The notes beneath the pieces were generated by a model. That model searched no databases. It had not been told where the DNA came from and saw only the letters and a program-made list of their open reading frames with translations. Shown one piece after another: positions 43,901 to 51,930 of a DNA stretch of 64,000 bases. This DNA comes from a candidate division KSB1 bacterium (lineage in GTDB: Bacteria > Electryoneota > RPQS01). Both the position numbers and the translations under genes were made by a program. Where the stretch lies: NCBI GenBank assembly GCA_016214895.1, contig JACRMR010000025.1, forward strand, positions 78,222 to 142,221. The letters are read 5' to 3'. The stretch's first letter is position 1; every line of letters begins with the position of its first letter.

Positions 43901-46900
43901 CAGGGGAGCCTGATCGCGCACGATATCTCATTTGCCTGCCCGGGAACCGATACGATTACCGTGCCGATGGTGCCGCAGCTCGCGCCGGGAGTTTTTTGCG
44001 CCACGATTCCGCAGCCATTGGTCGATATTCGGCCAAGCTGCGTGGTGAGCTACCGCATCCAAGCGGTCAATGACTGCGGCGTGGACAGCGCAGTGGGCTG
44101 GTACGCGGTCGCGATCGCACCGCACTGCCCGGAGATTGTTCACGATACGCTGCGAACCGTCGAGGCCTGTGCGGCGATACCGCTGTGTATCGCCGTGAAT
44201 GATGCGGTGGGCGATGTTTCGAGCGTGCTACTCGATTACCGCTGTGCCGGCGAGGCGGACTTCAGCACGGTTCCGCTGGTGTTGGTGCCATTGGTCGGCT
44301 GGTGTGGCACGATTCCGGGCGAGCGGGCGAATCCAACTTGCAATCTGGAGTATCAGATCCGGGCGCAAGACTCGTGTGGCTGCAGTACGACGAATGGCGT
44401 GCATTTCGTGACGGTCACCACCACACCGCCGACGATCACGCACACGCCGGTCGAGCAGCGCTTTGACTGCCAGAACGTGGACATCTGCGCGCTGATCGGC
44501 GCCGGACAAGGCACGTTGGCGGCACAGGAGATCTCGTTCTACTGTCCGAGCGGCGACACGATTACCGTCCCGCTGACGGCGCAGCTGACGCCGGGACTGT
44601 TCTGCGCGAACCTCCCGCAATCCCTGGTCGATATCCGGCCCGGTTGTGTGGTGAACTACCGAATCCGGGCGACGAATTTCTGCGGCGTGTCGTCGGAGGT
44701 TGGCTGGTATCCGATCGCCGTCGTGCCACATTGTCCGCAGATTGAGCACATACCGATTACGAGCGCCGGGGGTTGCAGCGAGATTCGGATTTGCGCCGGA
44801 CTCGCGGATGCCGCAGCAGATCTGGATAGCGCGGTGGTTGACTATCGCTGCGCAGGCGACACGACGTTCACGACGCTCCCGCTGGTGCTGATTCCGCCGG
44901 AGGGCTGGTGCGCGACGATTCCGGCCGGGCGACCGAACGGATATTGCAATCTGGAATATCAGATTCGCGCCGGCGATGCCTGCGGCTGCGACACGTCAAC
45001 CGGACTGCTGACGATCGAAGTCAGCACGCTGCCACCGACGATCACACACACCCCGGTGAGCGCGCGTTATGACTGTCAGAACACGAGCATTTGTGCGCTG
45101 ATCGGCGCAGGAATGGGCCATGCAACCGCAACGGCGCATTTCTTCTGCGATGCTGGCGATACGCTGCATGTGCCGATGATCGAGGACCTCGTGCCGGGCG
45201 TTTATTGCGTTCAGATTCCGCAGGCCTTGATCGACATTCGGCCGAGCTGTGTCGTGCACTATCAGATCAGTGCGATCAACAGCTGCGGACTTACCGCCGA
45301 GACTATCTGGTATGAAATCGGAATTACTCCACACTGTCCGGTAATCAGCTACACTCCGGTGCTCGCCGCCCAGGGGTGTCAGGACATCACCGTCTGCGCC
45401 AGCAGCGTGTTTGACGCGGGCGGCGACTTGAACGGCGTCTTGCTCGACTATCGTTGCAGCGGGGCGGAAGATTCGGCTACGCTGCCGATGGAGTTCACGC
45501 CGCTGGGCGAATGGTGCGCGGTGATCCCGGCGACACGACCCGACGCCACCTGCGATATCGCATACCGCATTCGCGCGACGGATGCGTGCGGCTGTGTCAC
45601 GCTTACCGCTCCGGACACGATCCGGATTCAGGTGACACCGCCGACGATTGAGCATACGCTGATAACCTCCCGGCCGGACTGCGGAAACGCGCAGATTTGC
45701 GCGCTGATCGGCGCGGGACAGTCCGGGCTTGCCAGTGTGATGAGTTCGTTCTATTGCGCGGGCGGCGACACGATCACCGTGCCCATGACGCCGCAGCTCG
45801 TACCGGGAGTATATTGCGCGATCCTGCCGCAGGAATTAGTGGATATTCGTCCGAGCTGCGAGATTTACTATCGGATGCGGGCGACCAATCTGTGCGGTGC
45901 CGTGAGTGTGACCGAGTGGTACGCCATTGAGGTCCTGCCACACTGTCCCGTGATTACCCACGTTCCCGTTGCGACCGCGTATGCGTGCGCGGCGATTGAG
46001 ATCTGCGCGGACGTCGCAGATTCGCTCAACGATCTATCCACCGTGACCTTGGACTGGTGGTGTGCCGGGGACGAGAGCAATTCGGTTTCGCTGCCGATGC
46101 CGGCGGGCGCAGCAGGCTATTGCGCGACGATTCCGGCGAACCGCCCCGACGCTACCTGCACGCTGGAGTATCGGATCGTGTCCCGCGACAGTTGCGGTTG
46201 CGAGCGGACGGACGGCGTGCATTTGATTACACTCGGACAGCGCCCGCCACACATCATACATACTCCGCTGACGCAGAGACAGGACTGTTTCGGCGGTACT
46301 GTCTGCGCGACGATTGTTGACACGTTCAGTGCGATCACCAGCGTCGTCGGTTCGTTCACTTGCGGACCGGATACCTTAAGAATTCCGGCGGCAGTGGCGG
46401 GCGGCGACTACTGCGCGGACATTCCGCCGTCGCTGATCGACATTCGCCCGAGCTGCGAGATTCGCTACATGGTTCAGGCGGTAAACGCCTGCGGCGCGAC
46501 GGCGATCACGGAGTGGTTCCCGATTCAGGCGGTCCCGCATTGCCCGGTCGTGGTGCACACGCCGGTCACTGCCGTTGACGCGTGTTCGCCGGTGACGATT
46601 TGCGCGAACATCACGGATGCGGGAGGCGACCTATCTACGGCGATGTTGTTCTGGGAATGCGAGGACGGTTCGTACGCGGATTCGAGTTCGCTGATTCCAG
46701 TCGGGCAGACCTACTGTTTGCAGCTTCCGGCGGCGCGGCCCAACGCGACTTGCAATTTGCGCTATCGGATCGTGGCCACGGACCAGTGCGAGTGCAGCGT
46801 GACCGACGGCTGGTGGACTGTGCTCGTGAATCCGGTCTATCCGGTGGTACAATGCGCGACGGCGAATGCCGACTCGGTTGATCCGGGTGACTCGTTCACG

Positions 46901-48739
46901 GTGTGCGCTGAGATCAGTGACCCGTTCGGCATTCAGGCCGTTCAACTTGTGTTCCCGAACGGCGAGTGTTCCGGGCCACGGAGTCCCGTCGATCAGGGCA
47001 ACGGTTTCTGGTGTGTAGAGCTCGATCAGGCGGATTGCCTGCAAAACGCGGGGCAGATTGTCTATCGATTCGACGTCACAAATTCGTGCGGCTTCTCGGC
47101 CAGCACACCATGCACGACCTACGTCAGGCTGCCGGATCGTGCGGACCTCGGCGATCTGCCGACACCGCCCTACTCTACACGTGACCGGCTCAGCGGTGGA
47201 CCCGCCCATCTGCTCAGCGGCGTGTGCTGGCTGGGGGCGACGATTACGGCCGAAGACTTGCCGTACGCGACGGTCGATGGTGACGATTCCGACGACGGAT
47301 TCCTGGCGGAGTGCGAGACGCAGGTGTGGGGCAATTGCAACGAGGTCTCGTTCGGCGTGACGGTCACGACCGGACCGAATTATCGCGGTCAGCCGATGTT
47401 CGTCTCGGGCTGGATTGACATGGACGGCAACGGATCGTTCCATGATCTGCTGACCTGTGCGGACGGTTCTTCGGTCAGCGAGTGGTTTGTGACCAATGAA
47501 GTAGTAACCGCCGGGTTGAATTTCCTCGTCGCACACGTTCAGAATGCGATCCCGAACGGCGCGCTGCACATCCGCCTCCGTCTCTCAACGACGCCGTTTA
47601 CCGCGGACGATGATGTCGATCCGATCGGCAGTCCGCGACTGGACGGCGAAGTCGAAGACTACCGGTTGCAGTGTTCGAACGATGAGTGCTGCTACCTGTG
47701 TGAGGCGCCGCAGGTCACGTTATTCGAGCCGGTGATGCTGTCGCCGCAGGGCGGCATTGAGCTTGTCGCGCAGTTCGGGTCCGACCGGTTGCTGCATCTG
47801 GCGTGGGCCGATGTGCCGAACGCCCAGTACTATCAGGTCTATCGCGGCTCGTTCGATGACCCGCTGGATCCGATGGAAATGGTTACGACCGTGCTGGCTC
47901 CCGTGAGCGAGTGGACCGACACGACGGCGGTAAGTCTGCTGCAAGCGCGACGGTTCTATCAGGTGGCCGCGCACGGCCTCACGTCGCGGCCGGCGGTGCT
48001 CAACTCGGATTGCGCGCGCTGGGAAATGAACGAAAACGGCGGCGGCGCGACGTTCGATCAGACCGGTCACGGGCATGACGCGACGCGAGTGGAACCGTGT
48101 CCACCCCCGTGGGGACTCGAAGCGGATCCCGATTGCTACCACAGTACCGGATCCTTGCATTTCCCGGGCTATGTCGGCGAGTTCGAGAACCGCTGCGCAT
48201 CTCATTTGGAGGTCGTGAATGACAACGCGTTCTATGAAAGCGAGTTTCAAATTTGGACGCGCATCAGACTGTCCCAGGAACCGACGGAAGAGACGGGGCC
48301 ATTCTATCTGATCTCGAACAACAGCTTTGACGCGCTGCACGGCGGGTTTGCCGTGCGCATCGAGCCGGCATACATTACGTTGCCGAACGGCACGCGCGTG
48401 TATCACAATCAGCTTGCCGCTTTCGTATGGAATCGCAGTCTAAACGGCGGCTACGGCGACTGGATGGTGCTGAGAAGTCCGTGGCCGACCGCGGGCGATC
48501 CGACGTACTACTCGGTGCCGGTGGGCGAATGGAGCTGTGTGTGCGTTGTCGTCAACGGGACCAACTCTGCACTGATCATCGACGGACGAATCGTGGCCGC
48601 CGGGCGGCTTGATCTGATTTCCGACAACAACGGTGCACCGCTGATCATCGGCGCCGGATATCGTCACAGTACTTATCCCATCGAATATCCATTCTTCGGG
48701 GACATGGACTGTATGCGGATCACCTGCGATTTGGAGTAG
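40940..48739 (+). CDS. Giant cysteine-rich exported protein: vWA, about 15 A/B repeat modules, GEVED-like, LamG-like
   Basis: A 2,599-residue protein. ATG 40940 is chosen for AAGGAG (40928-40933) and the signal peptide it opens (MRVFKLILCMVLGGLALG). Residues about 90-310 form a von Willebrand A domain with MIDAS DLSRS (about 98-102). From about 557 to 2066 two related but distinct modules of about 100 residues alternate. A modules have an LDYRCAGD, GWC.TIP, NLEYQIRA.D.CGC core with up to 8 Cys. B modules have HTPV..RFDC, ICA.IGAGQG, LVDIRPSCVV.Y, AVN.CG with about 6 Cys. The pair repeats every 597-609 bp, seven times. A GEVED-like domain (about 2067-2244, DGDDSDDGF) and a LamG/concanavalin-like end (about 2355-2599) follow. 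No PNPFN domain is present. An adhesin is the best guess. Confidence 0.85.
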   Translation: MRVFKLILCMVLGGLALGRSGIAQPLDPQRALGITITAVETDSFPRMKLRAQVARSDTAVLNLPITAFTLREDGREMALLSYCFANETRPVDMVFVMDLSRSMDALILRVDSTIEGLVDSLPTPIDAKFGLVRYGQSNSGSLNTPPGYTRFPGSPIHENTAELYTANRFRQRLDTLTQVLMSGGQEPAYQAILAALRMTAWRPNSERFIILVADENNDSCRTLPFINVNLLRTEMTAYGAKFLSWCNYNSMCDCYDRCPQSGRCDTLVQGGCLSGYDHFAPLAIASRGATVPIQNDFLDLWGVVRFNLFSTYFLCYDSPLCCENGLVHNLYAEVTNLGETASDVDTFSLHTCPTFAWSPETLELMEGPCRPAYAALPICATMLQEGNPYPGGLAYLLYRRAGQDSFFPTAMEPDPLHPGSWCGTVPADSAIGPFVQFYVSMINPYGMSIYFPCDTAQICVDEPPYVTCDIPPRFACEEMTVSVNAWENDGTLISTDICWGIPQQGFDTCFTPVGAPPWSFTVPASRLGFDSLCVRATTLDDQGLTASCATCRTPTPHFPIVEHNPVTERFACDSFAVCATATDMRNDVAAWFATWVCDTDTVIAAMLPQPLIPTVFCATLPAEFVNATCDVRYVIEARDACGYAGFSGWHTTPWVQHCPQIVMDTVRAAAGCAPITFCANVTDAKDDVSGVFLDYRCVGDTTFASLPMAIVPFAGWCVTLPGDRPNPMCNLEYQVRATDACGCTTTNGTHTIAVTTTPPEIVHTPVPTRFDCRTVEICAVIDAGQGGLAAALISFVCPGGDTLSVPLTPQVLPPNTYCATIPQSLVEIQPSCVIDYQISAVNSCGAGASTGWYPIGIAPHCPVIVHDTLRTASACAAISLCVGVEDEVGDVAAVVLDYRCAGDETFATVPLVFVPLVGWCGTIPYPRTNPTCDIEYQIRAEDECGCGATNGPHPVALTTTTPTITHTPVETRFDCRTVELCAWIGAGQGSLIAHDISFACPGTDTITVPMVPQLAPGVFCATIPQPLVDIRPSCVVSYRIQAVNDCGVDSAVGWYAVAIAPHCPEIVHDTLRTVEACAAIPLCIAVNDAVGDVSSVLLDYRCAGEADFSTVPLVLVPLVGWCGTIPGERANPTCNLEYQIRAQDSCGCSTTNGVHFVTVTTTPPTITHTPVEQRFDCQNVDICALIGAGQGTLAAQEISFYCPSGDTITVPLTAQLTPGLFCANLPQSLVDIRPGCVVNYRIRATNFCGVSSEVGWYPIAVVPHCPQIEHIPITSAGGCSEIRICAGLADAAADLDSAVVDYRCAGDTTFTTLPLVLIPPEGWCATIPAGRPNGYCNLEYQIRAGDACGCDTSTGLLTIEVSTLPPTITHTPVSARYDCQNTSICALIGAGMGHATATAHFFCDAGDTLHVPMIEDLVPGVYCVQIPQALIDIRPSCVVHYQISAINSCGLTAETIWYEIGITPHCPVISYTPVLAAQGCQDITVCASSVFDAGGDLNGVLLDYRCSGAEDSATLPMEFTPLGEWCAVIPATRPDATCDIAYRIRATDACGCVTLTAPDTIRIQVTPPTIEHTLITSRPDCGNAQICALIGAGQSGLASVMSSFYCAGGDTITVPMTPQLVPGVYCAILPQELVDIRPSCEIYYRMRATNLCGAVSVTEWYAIEVLPHCPVITHVPVATAYACAAIEICADVADSLNDLSTVTLDWWCAGDESNSVSLPMPAGAAGYCATIPANRPDATCTLEYRIVSRDSCGCERTDGVHLITLGQRPPHIIHTPLTQRQDCFGGTVCATIVDTFSAITSVVGSFTCGPDTLRIPAAVAGGDYCADIPPSLIDIRPSCEIRYMVQAVNACGATAITEWFPIQAVPHCPVVVHTPVTAVDACSPVTICANITDAGGDLSTAMLFWECEDGSYADSSSLIPVGQTYCLQLPAARPNATCNLRYRIVATDQCECSVTDGWWTVLVNPVYPVVQCATANADSVDPGDSFTVCAEISDPFGIQAVQLVFPNGECSGPRSPVDQGNGFWCVELDQADCLQNAGQIVYRFDVTNSCGFSASTPCTTYVRLPDRADLGDLPTPPYSTRDRLSGGPAHLLSGVCWLGATITAEDLPYATVDGDDSDDGFLAECETQVWGNCNEVSFGVTVTTGPNYRGQPMFVSGWIDMDGNGSFHDLLTCADGSSVSEWFVTNEVVTAGLNFLVAHVQNAIPNGALHIRLRLSTTPFTADDDVDPIGSPRLDGEVEDYRLQCSNDECCYLCEAPQVTLFEPVMLSPQGGIELVAQFGSDRLLHLAWADVPNAQYYQVYRGSFDDPLDPMEMVTTVLAPVSEWTDTTAVSLLQARRFYQVAAHGLTSRPAVLNSDCARWEMNENGGGATFDQTGHGHDATRVEPCPPPWGLEADPDCYHSTGSLHFPGYVGEFENRCASHLEVVNDNAFYESEFQIWTRIRLSQEPTEETGPFYLISNNSFDALHGGFAVRIEPAYITLPNGTRVYHNQLAAFVWNRSLNGGYGDWMVLRSPWPTAGDPTYYSVPVGEWSCVCVVVNGTNSALIIDGRIVAAGRLDLISDNNGAPLIIGAGYRHSTYPIEYPFFGDMDCMRITCDLE
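42608..47135 (+). repeat. In-gene array of alternating A and B modules
   Basis: A-module starts (the HCP codons) lie at about 42908, 43517, 44120, 44729, 45333, 45941 and 46538. A leading B-like module starts near 42608 and a degenerate one ends the array near 47135. Neighbouring pairs in the centre (A2-B3) are the most alike, the outer ones the most diverged, as expected for growth by unequal exchange. Confidence 0.85.
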
Positions 48740-48767
48740 AGTAGCGCGCCAGACTTTTGCCCCCCTG

Positions 48768-48832
48768 CCCCCCCGCAGGATGTGGGGGGAGACCCGACGA
48801 ACAAAATGCCCCCGGTCGAAATGGCCGGGGGC
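48768..48832 (-). terminator. Two-hairpin element, copy E, between convergent genes
   Basis: A CCCCCC / GGGGGG stem is followed by a 10-bp stem (48808-48832, GCCCCCGGTC with GGCCGGGGGC). On the minus strand the second stem is followed by ATTTTGTTCG, so it terminates the leftward lipoprotein gene. The layout repeats copy A. The TTGCTGTGCGT beside it resembles the flank of copies A and B. Confidence 0.7.
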
Positions 48833-48876
48833 TTGCTGTGCGTGGCTTTGTCCAGTGCCACCGATCTTCGAAGGTA

Positions 48877-49665
48877 TCACTGGATCGGCATGTTGAATAC
48901 TCCGTCGTGCCGACGGTCGATCCACGTTGACCGGACATCTATCCAGTGCATGTACACGGCGGTGCCCGTAGAATCCTGGCCGAGGTTTATCCATTCTGAC
49001 CCGAAATTGCGGATTCCGTATCTCACCTCTTCCCATGAATAGAGGACCGGAAAGCGTGGATCGGGTGTGCTGTCGGATGAGGGAAAGTACGTGAACAGTT
49101 CGAACTCGTCGAAGTAACCGTTGGGCGGGTCGTAACGGTTGTTCAACGATACAAGAAGGCGCGGCGCGAACGGACCGTTGTATGACGTTGGCAGATCGAA
49201 AAAGACCTCGCCTGGGTCCCATTGCCCATTGTACCCGCCGTCGTCCCACTCATCAATGAACGGTTCACCGGTGTCGTTCCAGAGGTCACCGTTGAAGATG
49301 ATGATCGGCTGAGTATTGGCAGAAACGGAATCGCCGTTCGCGATTACTGTCAAGTGGACGGTACGACTTACTGTATCGCGTGAGGCCAACGTGCCCGCGT
49401 ATCGCCAATTCACGAACGGTCGAGTGGCTTGCGGGTTGAAGCTGCCGTCGGCAGAGAACCAGCGATAGGCAAGGGAGTCGCCGTCGGGATCGGACGCGAT
49501 ACACGAGAGTGTGGTCTGCTGTGATTGGTAGATCGTGTCCGCGCTGACCGTAAGTGATTCGATCACGGGTGGACGGTTCACCGTGTCTGTGGTCCCGGAA
49601 TCGGAAGAGCAGCCGGTCAGAGTCCAAAGGGAAACTAGGAAGGCGATCGCGATGCGGAGGCACAT
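48877..49665 (-). CDS. Exported lipoprotein with a PKD/Ig-like domain
   Basis: A 262-residue lipoprotein. The start at 49665 gives a compact signal peptide with lipobox LTGC (Cys18); a longer in-frame start 72 bp upstream adds an improbable second hydrophobic stretch. Residues about 28-110 resemble a PKD/Ig-like domain (NRPPVIESLTVSADTI, then ASDPDGDSLAYRWF). The rest (about 120-262) is rich in Asp, Trp and Tyr with GGYNGQWDPGE and DRRHDGVFN, and has no family I recognise. It is probably a surface or periplasmic binding protein. It converges on the giant-protein gene. Confidence 0.7.
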   Translation of the reverse strand: MCLRIAIAFLVSLWTLTGCSSDSGTTDTVNRPPVIESLTVSADTIYQSQQTTLSCIASDPDGDSLAYRWFSADGSFNPQATRPFVNWRYAGTLASRDTVSRTVHLTVIANGDSVSANTQPIIIFNGDLWNDTGEPFIDEWDDGGYNGQWDPGEVFFDLPTSYNGPFAPRLLVSLNNRYDPPNGYFDEFELFTYFPSSDSTPDPRFPVLYSWEEVRYGIRNFGSEWINLGQDSTGTAVYMHWIDVRSTWIDRRHDGVFNMPIQ

Positions 49666-49911
49666 GGGATATATTGGGAGCAACAGGATTAGAGATGCCG
49701 TGGCTGTGACAAAATACAATATAACACATCTGAACACATGCGCCGGTCTTGCGTAAGCCTAATTAATATACATGTTTACATATACTGTGTTGCTCGCTGT
49801 TTTGGATTTTCCGTGGCGTTGGGAGGCCTATCCTCCGACATGAAAGATTCCAACGCGGACAGCGGGTACCGCCCGGTCTGACCCTTGGAGAACGAACGGG
49901 TCCATGTTTGT

Positions 49912-49940
49912 TTGACAAACCGGGGGATAATTGTTACATT
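49912..49940 (+). promoter_or_regulatory. Promoter of the Ser/Thr kinase gene
   Basis: TTGACA (49912-49917), a 17-bp spacer and TACATT (49935-49940). Transcription should start at about 49946-49948, which coincides with the ATG of the kinase gene, predicting a leaderless mRNA. Confidence 0.7.
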
Positions 49941-49945
49941 CGGCT

Positions 49946-51895
49946 ATGACTGTGGCCTTACCCTTCTCCCTCGACGACCAGTTCGCCGTGCTGCGCGAGA
50001 TCAAAGCCGGAGGCTTTGGAATTGTGTATGCGGGGTGGGATGAAAACCTGCACCTGCCCGTCGCGCTCAAGGAGATTCACCCTGAACTGCTGCGGCAGGA
50101 ATCGGCGCTCGCGGCGTTTCAGGCCGAGGCACAGCTCATCGCGCGATTGGATCATCCGGGAATCTGCCGGTTGTACACGCTGAAGCGGTCGCGCGGGCGG
50201 GTATTCATGATCATGGAGTTCATCGACGGCGGCGATCTGCGCAACTTGCAGCTCTGGCTGAAGGAGCGCGGGCGAAAGCTGACGCCGCGGACGCTGATCT
50301 ACATTACGCGACAAGTCGGTAAGGCGCTGCACTACGCGCACCTGCGGGCCGATCCGACCACGGGCGCACCACTGCATCTCGTGCATCGCGACGTCGCACC
50401 ATCGAACTTCATGATCTCGCGACAGGGCGCGGTGAAGCTGATCGACTTTGGCATCGCACGCGTGGCCGGTCTCGTACGGCCGGAAACCATGGGCGGCGTG
50501 ATCAAAGGCCGACCGCAATATATGTCGCCGGAACAGATTCATTCACCGGAACAGCTCGATGCGCGCTCGGATATCTATTCGCTCGCGGTCGTGTTCCTGG
50601 ACTTGTTGACCGGGGAGTCGGTGTATGGCAAGACCACGAACGAATACGAGCTGATGGATCGGGTGCGCGCGCGGCGGTTTGAGTTGCCGGAATATTTTGT
50701 CGCTCACGACATTCCGCGCGAGCTGCATGCGCCCATCGAAAGCGCACTGAAGCTGGCGCCGCTCGAACGAACGGAGACGGCGCGCGCGTTCATTGACCAG
50801 CTTGACCCGTACGCCCGGAGCGTCGGCTATGATGAAAGGCGCGCGCATGAGGAGCTGAAGCAGCTGGCCGGCGAGGCCTTTCCATCGGCGAACTTGCAAC
50901 AGGAATTCGAGCGCTTTCAGCAGTCGCGCGACGGTGCGTCGACGGTTACGGTTCAGTTGCCACGCGAGCACACATCGCCGCCGGGACTCGAGTCCGCTAC
51001 GAAACCGACGCGACGGCCGGAACCGGCGCCGATCGCGGCGCCGCACGAACGACGCAAGGCGGGCATTACCCCGTGGCTGCTCGCCGTGGTCGTGACCGCT
51101 GCCATCGCGGCGGGGGTGTGGGTGCTATTCCTTCGGCCGCAGGCCGTCGAACTGGCCTCATTTCCGATCACGACACTGCCGGGAGATTCGGCGGCGGCTG
51201 GCAAGCCGGGAGATTCGGTCACGACCCCGGCTGTAGATCCGGCAGGTGCGACCGGCGGCGTTGACTCGACTCCCTTGATGCGCGGCACTCCGGACGACTC
51301 CGTGGAAACCGAGGAGGGGTCCGTGCGCAATGAAGTCAGGACGGCGAAACGTGAACCCGTGAATGCGAAGCCGCGTGAGTTGCCTGTGCTCTTGAAGCCG
51401 GGAGCGGCAGCGAACCCGGCGCCGGCACCCTCCGGCCATCCGGGGAATGCGGGGAATTTGGGGATTCAGGCGGACCGAAATGCGACGCTGTTCGTGGACG
51501 ACAGGCAGGTCGGTTATCTGCTGGCGGGCGATCCGCTCTGGACCGCGGTTTCGCCGGGCAGGCGAACGATCCGGATCGAGGCCGAAGGTAATCCCGGGTG
51601 TCCGTTAAGCAAGGAGATCGTGGTCAACGCGCCGCTTGACGATGTGAAGATCGTGAATTTGGCGAGCGGCACGCTGCAAGTCAACGGCAGAATTCCGGCC
51701 GGAACTAAAGTGAAGATTTCGCCGGTAACACCGGACATCCGCATCGGAGCGGGATGCGAGGTGTTGACCGCGCCGTTTACCTACCGGCTGCTCGCGGGCA
51801 CCTACGTCGTGGAAACGACCGTGAATGGGCAGCCCTACGAGCGCAAGAACCTCACCATTAACAGCGGAGCGACGGTGACGCTGACGTTCCAGTAA
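49946..51895 (+). CDS. Transmembrane Ser/Thr protein kinase with PEGA-like C-terminus
   Basis: A 649-residue protein. Residues about 10-280 form a Hanks-type kinase with a glycine loop (GGFGIVYAG), a catalytic Lys in VALKEIHPE, a catalytic loop HRDVAPSN (the Lys of the usual HRDxKxxN is Ala, as in HRDVSPxN-type bacterial kinases) and a DFG motif in LIDFGIAR. One membrane helix lies at about 375-393. A Pro/Ser/Thr-rich linker and a PEGA-like extracytoplasmic region (about 505-649) follow. ATG 49946 is chosen because a promoter -10 ends 5 bp before it; a TTG further upstream would lie inside the promoter. No Shine-Dalgarno can exist on such a transcript. Confidence 0.85.
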   Translation: MTVALPFSLDDQFAVLREIKAGGFGIVYAGWDENLHLPVALKEIHPELLRQESALAAFQAEAQLIARLDHPGICRLYTLKRSRGRVFMIMEFIDGGDLRNLQLWLKERGRKLTPRTLIYITRQVGKALHYAHLRADPTTGAPLHLVHRDVAPSNFMISRQGAVKLIDFGIARVAGLVRPETMGGVIKGRPQYMSPEQIHSPEQLDARSDIYSLAVVFLDLLTGESVYGKTTNEYELMDRVRARRFELPEYFVAHDIPRELHAPIESALKLAPLERTETARAFIDQLDPYARSVGYDERRAHEELKQLAGEAFPSANLQQEFERFQQSRDGASTVTVQLPREHTSPPGLESATKPTRRPEPAPIAAPHERRKAGITPWLLAVVVTAAIAAGVWVLFLRPQAVELASFPITTLPGDSAAAGKPGDSVTTPAVDPAGATGGVDSTPLMRGTPDDSVETEEGSVRNEVRTAKREPVNAKPRELPVLLKPGAAANPAPAPSGHPGNAGNLGIQADRNATLFVDDRQVGYLLAGDPLWTAVSPGRRTIRIEAEGNPGCPLSKEIVVNAPLDDVKIVNLASGTLQVNGRIPAGTKVKISPVTPDIRIGAGCEVLTAPFTYRLLAGTYVVETTVNGQPYERKNLTINSGATVTLTFQ

Positions 51896-51916
51896 GCTGC
51901 CGCCGCCGCGCTCCTG

Positions 51917-51927
51917 CCCCCCCCCCC
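51917..51927. repeat. Run of 11 C directly before the GH31 start codon
   Basis: The homopolymer ends 3 nt before ATG 51931, in the place of a Shine-Dalgarno. Changes in its length would alter the leader but not the reading frame. Confidence 0.7.
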
Positions 51928-51930
51928 ACT

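Noticed and set aside
42797..43921. Long minus-strand frames inside the giant gene
   Set aside because: They follow the codon periodicity of the repeats and are Arg-rich with no family similarity: antisense shadows.
46631..47569. 312-codon minus-strand frame inside the giant gene
   Set aside because: Antisense to GEVED/B-module coding sequence, no start signal, no recognisable motif.
40820..48739. CRISPR-like interpretation of the periodic repeats
   Set aside because: Period is about 600 bp, repeats are diverged and maintain one reading frame. They are protein modules, not CRISPR units.
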